Assembly (NCBI GenBank): GCA_902800395.1
Contig: CADCEC010000001.1
Span: 124,001-188,000, forward strand
DNA from: an uncultured Bacteroidota bacterium
Lineage (GTDB): Bacteria; Bacteroidota; Bacteroidia; Bacteroidales; P3
DNA length: 64,000 bases
Direction of reading: 5' to 3'
Shown here: positions 58,095 through 64,000 of the stretch, piece by piece
Numbering within the stretch: position 1 is the stretch's first letter
How the letters are laid out: the number at the start of each line of letters is the position of its first letter
Made by a program: the position numbers and the translations under genes
The notes under the pieces: model-generated
The model's database searches: none
Seen by the model: only the letters and a program-made list of their open reading frames with translations
Told to the model about the DNA's origin: nothing

Positions 58095-58508
58095 TTACTC
58101 GAACGGATCAATATCATCCTTCCTCAGGAGCTTGACGATAAGGCCCTGCTGCGTTACGGGTTCGAGGGTGAGCGACTCGAAGGGGTAGTCTTCGGTGATG
58201 GTGAACGTCCGTCGGCTATCGGTGAACTCCAACCTGACTGTGCCCTTGGGAAGCTTTACCATTTCCAAATTGGTGCATCCAAGGAATACGCCAGCGGCAA
58301 TCTGCTTTACCGATGCCGGGAGCACTACCGACGTCAGGTCGGTTCTCCCGCGGAACACATCCGTTCTAACTACTTTTGTCCCTTCGGGTATGATGCCCTT
58401 TCCGTTAATGATTTCGTATGGTTGATTTTCTGGATCTTCTTCCCGCGTATTCCTGTTGATAAGATAGCACTGCATCAGCACGTGCGAACGGTCGAGGATT
58501 TTTTGCAT
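58095..58508 (-). CDS. short BspA-type leucine-rich repeat protein
   Basis: The 137-residue protein has a short LRR_5 region (IIPEGTKVVRTDVFRGRTDL, VFLGCTNLEMVKLPKGTVRL). The IIPEGTKV segment matches NIPEGTKV at the start of the LRR protein at 53631, so the two are probably related. The C-terminus (ESLTLEPVTQQGLIVKLLRK) is non-repetitive. It has no signal peptide. It may be a shortened copy. Confidence 0.6.
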   Translation of the reverse strand: MQKILDRSHVLMQCYLINRNTREEDPENQPYEIINGKGIIPEGTKVVRTDVFRGRTDLTSVVLPASVKQIAAGVFLGCTNLEMVKLPKGTVRLEFTDSRRTFTITEDYPFESLTLEPVTQQGLIVKLLRKDDIDPFE

Positions 58509-58588
58509 GGTTATTATTGTTTTAGAGGGTTATACATCCTTTTGTTTGAAATTGCAAAATTACAAAAATTATGTGTAATTACCAAATT

Positions 58589-60289
58589 TTATTTTGCGAA
58601 GCCTATTTTTCTCTCGCTTTTGTGATTATCAATGCGCTCATTGGTGCACAACTCCACAAGGGTCTTTTGTAGGTCTTTCGCGTCGCCATGCAGGATGCAG
58701 CTGACGGCGTATTTGCGGGCGATGTTCTCTATCTGGCCGCCGCTGAAGTCGTACTTCTCTGCGAGGGTGGCGGCTATGCTCCCCGGCAACTCGGGAATCA
58801 TCATGCCCCATATCTTCGAACGCACCGCGGCGTCGGGCTTCTCGAAGCGTATCTTGTAGAGGAAGCGGCGCTCGAAAGCCGTGTCGAGGTTCTCGGTGAG
58901 GTTAGTGGTGGCGATGAGGATGCCGTCGAGGCTTTCCATCTCCTGCAGGATGATGTTCTGAACGGTGTTCTCCATCTTGTCGACGGCGTTCTGCGCTCCC
59001 TGCTTGCGGATGCCAATGATGGCGTCGGCTTCGTTGAAGAGCAGGATGGGAGCGACATCAAACTTCTTCACCAGCGCACGGTAGCGGTCGAAGAGGGCTT
59101 TGATGTTCTTCTCGCTCTCGCCCACCCACTTGCTCTTGATCTGCGGCACATCGACCACCATCACCTGACGCCCAGTACGTCGTGCCAGCTGGTACACCGT
59201 CTCTGTCTTGCCCGTTCCCGGTCCTCCATGAAAGAGACAGGTGAACCCTTGGCGGAATCCCTTCTGCTTCATGCACTCGTGAATCTCTTTATACTGCTCC
59301 ACTCCCAGCAGCGAAGTCAATTCCTCTACCTGGCGGCTCACGCTGTCGCTATAGAAAAGTTCCTTGGCTGTAAGACTCTCGGGCAGTAGCACATCGGCGA
59401 GTTTTTCGTCGGCACCATCGATATTAAATTCGCCCAGCAGGTCGCGCTTGGCATGCTCGGTGAGCTTATAGCGTGTGTTGTCGGCGATACCATCGACGCA
59501 ATGATGCTCTATCAATCCGTCCTCCATCAAATAGTGGTCGCCGCAACGCAGATGCTTTTTGGCTTTGCCAAAGTCGGCTTTGTCGGGGAAGAGGTCTTCG
59601 AGTTGGCCGAAGCGGATGTCGTCATCGTCCTCATTGATGAGTTTGTGACAGAAAAAGAGCAGCATCAGTATATCTTCGTCGTTTAGGAGGTCGTGTGCCT
59701 TGATTTTCTGTGCGAGAGCAACCTGCGGGTTCTCGTCTATCATGGCTTTCATCTCTTCCATCAACTCGCGGGCGGAGACAGCATCGTTGTCGAGGTCTTC
59801 GAACCACATATTCATGTATTCCATCATGCTACTTGCGTCGAGGCCCGTGCGCTTGGGCAGCTGGTAAACCTCGTTGTGCTTGAGGGTTTTGATGACAGTG
59901 GAGGGCACATCGAACTGGTTCTCGTCTTTGGCGTCGCGGTAGCGCAGCAGACGGCGGTGGACGAGGGCATCGATGTCGGAAGCGTAACTGAGGATGCGGA
60001 TAGTGCTTATGTCGAGGTAGGAGGCGAGGTCATCGAAGTCGATGCGGCGCGGTCCTTTCTCCATACAGACGCAGAATAGAGCCGCTTGACGAGGTGTGAT
60101 GCCGTAGTTATCGGCGAGGAACTTCAGCTCCGCCTTATGGTCGATGAAGAACTGGTCGCAAAACATCGAGCCTTTGGCGCCTTCGACCACGCTCTCGATG
60201 GCGGAGAGGAGTGTCAGGCGATTGCTTGATTGTTTGATTGTGCGACAGCTTGAACGTCTGCTGTTTTTGGTAACTTTCGGCTTATCCAT
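58589..60289 (-). CDS. AAA+ family ATPase
   Basis: The 566-residue protein has a helical N-terminal half and a C-terminal AAA+ module. Walker A is LFHGGPGTGKTETVYQLA. KSKWVGESEKNIKALFDRY forms the pore-loop region, ILLFNEADAI is Walker B and FERRFLYKIRF includes the arginine finger. Walker B has Asn where most family members have Asp, while the catalytic Glu is kept. The protein resembles FtsH/CDC48-type ATPases of Bacteroidetes accessory loci. It may act as an unfoldase or remodel a partner. No obvious partner is next to it. Confidence 0.8.
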   Translation of the reverse strand: MDKPKVTKNSRRSSCRTIKQSSNRLTLLSAIESVVEGAKGSMFCDQFFIDHKAELKFLADNYGITPRQAALFCVCMEKGPRRIDFDDLASYLDISTIRILSYASDIDALVHRRLLRYRDAKDENQFDVPSTVIKTLKHNEVYQLPKRTGLDASSMMEYMNMWFEDLDNDAVSARELMEEMKAMIDENPQVALAQKIKAHDLLNDEDILMLLFFCHKLINEDDDDIRFGQLEDLFPDKADFGKAKKHLRCGDHYLMEDGLIEHHCVDGIADNTRYKLTEHAKRDLLGEFNIDGADEKLADVLLPESLTAKELFYSDSVSRQVEELTSLLGVEQYKEIHECMKQKGFRQGFTCLFHGGPGTGKTETVYQLARRTGRQVMVVDVPQIKSKWVGESEKNIKALFDRYRALVKKFDVAPILLFNEADAIIGIRKQGAQNAVDKMENTVQNIILQEMESLDGILIATTNLTENLDTAFERRFLYKIRFEKPDAAVRSKIWGMMIPELPGSIAATLAEKYDFSGGQIENIARKYAVSCILHGDAKDLQKTLVELCTNERIDNHKSERKIGFAK

Positions 60290-60475
60290 TTTGCTTGATT
60301 ATTTGGCTTTCCTCTTTTAAATTAGTAACGAATTCCCAAAATTTAAAGTTTTAACAATCTTTAACCATTCTGACCCTACCTATATTGTTGTAGATTTGCA
60401 GGGTCACTTCTTCTACGAAAGGTTATGATGGTGGCGTGTCTGCGACACAGGGAGAGGATGTCGTCGGTTGCCCGT

Positions 60476-60514
60476 AAAAAAAAGCCGCCGCTGGCAGATA
60501 GCTGCCAGCGGCGG
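60476..60514 (-). terminator. strong intrinsic terminator in gene-poor stretch
   Basis: CCGCCGCTGGCAG/CTGCCAGCGGCGG forms a perfect 13-bp stem with loop ATAG, followed by an eight-U run in the minus-strand transcript. Confidence 0.85.
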
Positions 60515-60540
60515 GAAATGGGATGGTTATGTCTGATGTG

Positions 60541-60675
60541 TCAGAGCACAGCGGCTATTCGCGGAAGGATGCTCTCGCGGCGCGTACGCTGCTGCTCCTC
60601 AACTTCCTTTTTCCCCATTCTGGCTAATTTTATCTTCAAAAAGATGAAAAATGATGGGATTTTTTTCTTTCCCAT
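60541..60675 (-). CDS. possible 44-codon gene before a strong terminator
   Basis: The frame MGKKKIPSFFIFLKIKLARM continues MGKKEVEEQQRTRRESILPR and stops 26 nt before the terminator hairpin. A shorter start at 60618 gives 25 residues. Its main support is the neighbouring terminator. No promoter or homologue is evident. Confidence 0.3.
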   Translation of the reverse strand: MGKKKIPSFFIFLKIKLARMGKKEVEEQQRTRRESILPRIAAVL

Positions 60676-60704
60676 CCCGCATCATTGCTTATGCTTGCAT
60701 TGAC

Positions 60705-61080
60705 AATATGCCCAGTTCCATCGCATCGCACGCTGAAAGGCAGTCAGAGTTGATTGACCGACAGGAAAACGACTATTTATGATTGCTGATTGCACAGCAA
60801 TGCGAGGCACTGGAACAACGTCTGGTAGCATTTGACGACACAACTTCTAACTAGATACGAGTAGTAATTCCCCATCGAAAGCGATTACAAGAACGCAGCT
60901 GCCCAACGAATAGGACAAGCATGGAGCGTTGGCTAGGTAGAATTCTTTAATGACGTAATCATCTTCATCAAAAACAAGATAGAGGACGAAGATCGTGATG
61001 CCTCAGGTATGTTTATTCCAGATGATAAACACGTCCTGATGGCAGAAAACGGCAGTAGACAAAATAAAAGGAAGAGAGGT
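60705..61080 (+). pseudogene. decayed gene with several stops and a frameshift
   Basis: Readable blocks on the plus strand include MPSSIASHAERQSELIDRQE, then a stop, LLIAQQCEALEQRLVAFDDT, another stop and a frame change, and SDYKNAAAQRIGQAWSVG. FFNDVIIFIKNKIEDEDRDA is next and the final frame runs to MAENGSRQNKRKRG. I do not recognise the family. A plus-strand terminator-like hairpin (AAGAGAGGT/ACCTCTCTT, 61072-61103) follows. The stretch 60290-61151 otherwise holds only the small frame and terminator on the other strand. Confidence 0.4.
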
Positions 61081-61151
61081 TAAGCAGACACTTGACCTCT
61101 CTTCTTTTGCAGAGAAACATAAAACAATGTCTCTCAAAGTGTCATTTTCAA

Positions 61152-62243
61152 TTATTCCACATCGGCGCGAGCCATGGCGTCCTTGTAGTATTTCTGGTTA
61201 ACAAAGACATCCTGTTTGTAAGGATTGATGTGACGTTTCTTGGAGACGCAGATGATGTAGGTGACGGCGATGATGTTGGTGACTAGGGCCAGGGCGCTGA
61301 TGACGGTCATCATCGTGGGGTTGGCAGCCACGGTGTCGACGGTGGTGCCGACAGCGGCGGCTTCACCACCGGCGACGTCGTAGAGCTGCTTGATGGTCTC
61401 GACGCCATCGGGATATTGCACGGGCAGCACGGCCCAGCTGAACCACTGGCGGCCGTCCTTGAAGGTCTCTTGGAAGAGGGGGAACACCTGTGCGAACATG
61501 CACCAGATGGCCAGGGTGTTGGCGCGGTTCTGGATCCAGCCGCCGCGGTTCCACAGCAGGGCAGCCACCGTGGGAGCCAGCAGAAGGGCGATGCCGCAGT
61601 ACCAGCTGTGAGTGGGCAGGCAGTTGTAGGTGTAGGCGAAGTTCCAGATGTCGTAGATGACGATGTAGACCCATGTCATGTCGGCCCAGATCATGTCTTT
61701 TTTGTCCTTCGAGGCATAGACGTTCCACCAAGCAGTCATACAGAAGATGTTGAGGATACCAGCGAGGCCGTTGAAGACGTTGTGCCAGCCGCCGAAGAGC
61801 CACACGCCCTCGCTGCTGAGCCACCACTTGTTCCAGCCCATAACGGCGCTCTCAAAGTCGGAGACCACGGCGATAAGGATGTTGATGGCGACGATGATGA
61901 AGGGGAAGGGCTTGAACCAGTGTTTGGCGCCGATGCCCCATTTGTACTTGATCATCATGAAACCGATGCAGCCGGTGAGGGCGGCATAGAGCTTGGCATA
62001 GTGGAACCACCCATTCATGTAGATGTGGGTCTGGTTGTTCACAGCCCATTCTGCGCCGAAACGTGCTCCGATGGCGATGGCCACAAAGTAGACGGTCAGC
62101 AGTACCGGGATGACGAAGAAGGTGATGGCTCCGCCCATCTTGGTGCGACGGGCAAATTCATTCCAGAGAATCAAGCCTGCCAGTACGACAAGCAGCATTC
62201 CCCATTGTAAGAGGGCATCAGCCCCATAGACTTGGAAAAACAT
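61152..62243 (-). CDS. DUF5692 family membrane protein
   Basis: The 363-residue protein has about eight predicted membrane helices. It has the pattern of DUF5692: GMLLVVLAGLILWNEFARRT, GWFHYAKLYAALTGCIGFMM and a conserved SSEGVWLFGGWHNVFNGLAG block. A Trp/Tyr-rich central part (WVYIVIYDIWNFAYTYNCLP) follows. The C-terminus is basic and cytosolic. The family is uncharacterised. It sits 21 nt after a small membrane protein gene, and the hypA and oxidoreductase genes lie upstream on the same strand, so one transcript is likely. Confidence 0.75.
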   Translation of the reverse strand: MFFQVYGADALLQWGMLLVVLAGLILWNEFARRTKMGGAITFFVIPVLLTVYFVAIAIGARFGAEWAVNNQTHIYMNGWFHYAKLYAALTGCIGFMMIKYKWGIGAKHWFKPFPFIIVAINILIAVVSDFESAVMGWNKWWLSSEGVWLFGGWHNVFNGLAGILNIFCMTAWWNVYASKDKKDMIWADMTWVYIVIYDIWNFAYTYNCLPTHSWYCGIALLLAPTVAALLWNRGGWIQNRANTLAIWCMFAQVFPLFQETFKDGRQWFSWAVLPVQYPDGVETIKQLYDVAGGEAAAVGTTVDTVAANPTMMTVISALALVTNIIAVTYIICVSKKRHINPYKQDVFVNQKYYKDAMARADVE

Positions 62244-62264
62244 AATGTTGGTTTTTTGTTTGTG

Positions 62265-62612
62265 TTATTGATTGATTGTTTGGGTTTTTCTTTCTTTGGC
62301 GAAGGCGTAGGCTACCCACACGGCGGTGAGTACGAGCGACATGGGCACGCCGACGGTGAGCATCTCGCGAAGCATCATCTCGGCGCCACCGGCTTCGGTG
62401 AGGGCTGTGAAGAAGGGGTAGCGCCAGCTGACCTCTCCGTTTATGATGTGGTCGACGACAAGCATCACGGTGCCGCCCCAAAGCATTTTCTCCAGCGTCG
62501 GCACATGGCGCATCAGGACGGTAGCTCCTGTCCCCTCGATCTTTTTGGCGTTCAGTTTGCGATAGACAGTGGTGGCTATCGCCTGGGTCATGGGTACTAT
62601 AAAACAAGACAT
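62265..62612 (-). CDS. small membrane protein of unknown function
   Basis: The 115-residue protein starts MSCFIVPMTQAIATTVYRKL. It has two predicted membrane helices (MLWGGTVMLVVDHIINGE and VGVPMSLVLTAVWVAYAFA) and a basic end. It fits tightly between hypA (19 nt upstream) and the DUF5692 gene (21 nt downstream). A link with DUF5692 as a two-part membrane system is plausible but unproven. Confidence 0.6.
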   Translation of the reverse strand: MSCFIVPMTQAIATTVYRKLNAKKIEGTGATVLMRHVPTLEKMLWGGTVMLVVDHIINGEVSWRYPFFTALTEAGGAEMMLREMLTVGVPMSLVLTAVWVAYAFAKERKTQTINQ

Positions 62613-62631
62613 AATTGTTATAGTTTATATG

Positions 62632-62973
62632 TTATACTTTTATCTCGCGTATTTCCACTTCATTGCCACGGAGCAGCCATGTGTTGCCGCTACCGCAATG
62701 TGGACAGGTGCGGCCATGGGCGACGGTGGGATATTCACTCTTGCATTGGTCACACCAGGTGACGGCGGGTATGGTGTTCATCTCCAGTTCGCAACCTTGC
62801 AGCAGAGGTTCCTTGTCGGCAGCCCAGCGCCAGCAGTCGCCGAGCAAGTGGGGTACCACGGTTGACACCTCGCCGATGTCCATCACCACAGAGGCCACAT
62901 GTTCCACATGGTTGGCTTCCGCCACCTGCTTCACGTCGCGAATGATGTAGAATACTATGCCCAACTCGTGCAT
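62632..62973 (-). CDS. hypA: HypA/HybF-like hydrogenase nickel chaperone
   Basis: The 113-residue protein begins MHELGIVFYIIRDVKQVAEA, with the nickel-binding Met-His-Glu N-terminus. The zinc site is CDQCKSEYPTVAHGRTCPHC. HypA delivers nickel to [NiFe] hydrogenase. No hydrogenase subunits or other hyp genes are in the window, so the partner lies elsewhere or the role differs. Its start overlaps the stop of the oxidoreductase gene by one base. Confidence 0.88.
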   Translation of the reverse strand: MHELGIVFYIIRDVKQVAEANHVEHVASVVMDIGEVSTVVPHLLGDCWRWAADKEPLLQGCELEMNTIPAVTWCDQCKSEYPTVAHGRTCPHCGSGNTWLLRGNEVEIREIKV

Positions 62974-64000
62974 CAGTCTTTCTTGCTGAAGATGATTTTA
63001 CCGGTGCGTTTTATCATGTAGGGTAGTATGCCGCTGAATTTATCCTCCGAGGTGCGCATGATGCTTGCCTCGGGATGCTCACGGAAGAGATGGATGGCAT
63101 CGAAGGCACACTTGGTGGTGCAGATGCCGCAGCCTATGCAGCGGTTCTCGTCAACTACCGAAGCGCCGCAGGAGAGGCAACGTGAGGTTTCGATGTGCAC
63201 CTGCTCCTCTGTGAGGGTATTCATGTACTCGCTGAACTTGTCGGGCTGTTCGGTCACGCCTTCCTCCTGACGTGAGGCGTTGTCGTAGCTCTCCACGTGG
63301 ATGTCATCCTTGTCCAGCTCAATGAAGTCGCGGCGGTTGCGCCCGATGGTCATGTGTCCGTGCTGCACATAGCGGTGCAGGCTTTCGGCGGCCTCATGTC
63401 CGGCGGCTATGGCATCGATGGCGAACTTAGGCCCGCTGTAGCAGTCGCCACCCACGAAAATGTCAGGTTCAGCCGTCTGGTAGGTCAGCTTGTCGGCCAT
63501 CGGATATACGCCACGCGCAAACTCCACCATGGTGCCTTTCAGCAGGTCGTTCAGCACCACCGTCTGGCCGATGGCGAAGATGACCACGTCGGCGTCGAGG
63601 GTGATGGTGTCGTTCTCGTCATATTTTGGCGCGAAGCGGTGCTGCTCGTCGAACACGGAGATGCATTTCTTGAAGACAATGCCGCTGACATTTCCTTCGC
63701 CGAGCACCTCTTTGGGACCCCAGCCGGGGTTTATTGCCACACCGTCTTCACGGGCTTCGCGACGCTCCTCCAGCGATGCCGGCATGATGTCCTCAGTCTC
63801 CAGAGAGAGCATGGTGACTTCTGTGGCACCACTTCGTTTGGCCACACGGGCTGCATCGATGGCTACGTTGCCACCACCCACGACGACTACCTTGCCGCTT
63901 ACTTTCATGTCTCCGCAGTTGGCGGCATGCAGGAAGTCGATGGCTGTGGTGACGCCGGTGAGGCTCTCTCCCGGGATGCCGGGCAGGCGACCCCCCTGGC
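62973..64000 (-). CDS. FAD- and Fe-S-containing oxidoreductase, 5' end beyond window
   Basis: The frame is open to the window edge (at least 341 residues), so ATG 63908 is not the true start. GKVVVVGGGNVAIDAARVAKR is an NAD(P)-binding Rossmann motif. DADVVIFAIGQTV and DIFVGGDCYSGPKFAIDAIAAG are FAD-site motifs as in glutamate synthase small subunit-like proteins. The C-terminal part has CLSCGASVVDENRCIGCGIC, then TTKCAFDAI, which fits 4Fe-4S binding. It probably moves electrons between NAD(P)H and a partner oxidoreductase. The HypA-like gene follows directly. Confidence 0.85.
   Translation of the reverse strand, partial: QGGRLPGIPGESLTGVTTAIDFLHAANCGDMKVSGKVVVVGGGNVAIDAARVAKRSGATEVTMLSLETEDIMPASLEERREAREDGVAINPGWGPKEVLGEGNVSGIVFKKCISVFDEQHRFAPKYDENDTITLDADVVIFAIGQTVVLNDLLKGTMVEFARGVYPMADKLTYQTAEPDIFVGGDCYSGPKFAIDAIAAGHEAAESLHRYVQHGHMTIGRNRRDFIELDKDDIHVESYDNASRQEEGVTEQPDKFSEYMNTLTEEQVHIETSRCLSCGASVVDENRCIGCGICTTKCAFDAIHLFREHPEASIMRTSEDKFSGILPYMIKRTGKIIFSKKD

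Overview
The window looks like a chromosomal segment of an uncultured Bacteroidales bacterium, plausibly from gut or rumen. Most clear promoters have the Bacteroidetes form TTTG-N19/20-TAnnTTTG. The gene families are typical of the order: a PCMD-type lipoprotein, DUF3127, DUF6266, DUF2779, DUF5692, BspA-type leucine-rich repeats, an Omp28-like protein, ParE, Tex and class II aldolase. Two exported proteins end in type IX secretion (T9SS) sorting domains. Housekeeping genes are visibly GC-rich, while some accessory blocks (about 4.8-5.8, 13.9-19.9, 52.7-54.7 and 57.1-58.1 kb) are AT-rich.

Layout. 0-8.2 kb: lipoproteins, the dipeptidase pepD, a small outer-membrane protein, a DUF6266 protein and the replicative helicase dnaB. 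8.4-21.7 kb: an accessory island lying on the 3' side of an initiator-type tRNA-Met. It holds an SSB-like DUF3127 operon with two microproteins, a membrane protein, an AAA ATPase, a PIF1-like helicase with a TPR-like tail, a retron operon, a WYL-domain regulator and a decayed DUF1016 nuclease gene. 22.3-30.3 kb: tRNA-Met, a C10 peptidase, dsbD, a beta-propeller protein, tRNA-Leu and msrA. 30.4-50.3 kb: core genes rpmE2, tRNA-Ser, serS, parE, an AsmA-like gene, nadD, tex, fba, ispE, phoH and manC, mixed with exported proteins. 51-60.3 kb: a run of poorly characterised minus-strand genes (second DUF6266 protein, repeat proteins, DUF2779, AAA ATPase). 60.3-61.1 kb: mostly decayed sequence. 61.2-64 kb: two membrane proteins, hypA and an FAD/Fe-S oxidoreductase cut by the window edge.

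Main discovery candidate. The 13.9-19.9 kb operon is a retron of unusual form. Upstream of a 1001-residue reverse transcriptase with the retron motifs NAxxH, YADD and VTG lies a structured RNA of about 155 nt bounded by complementary a1/a2 arms. The two downstream genes, overlapping the RT gene and each other, encode a degenerate receiver-like protein and a 678-residue protein with a complete response-regulator receiver (REC) core. I do not recall a published retron type with this effector. Around it, six promoters in the island share GCGCAA-N5-TTGCGC placed exactly 10 nt before the -7 element, including the promoter of the WYL regulator itself. This suggests one regulon covering the SSB-like operon, the helicase, the regulator and possibly the retron.

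A second theme is short DNA repeats that enter coding sequences. One 56-bp element lies inside both dsbD and ispE and is read in different frames. Heptamer repeats (GGTGAAA, GTGGAAA) supply parts of signal peptides and internal protein segments. A REP-like palindrome lies in the signal-peptide region of two unrelated exported proteins, in opposite orientations.
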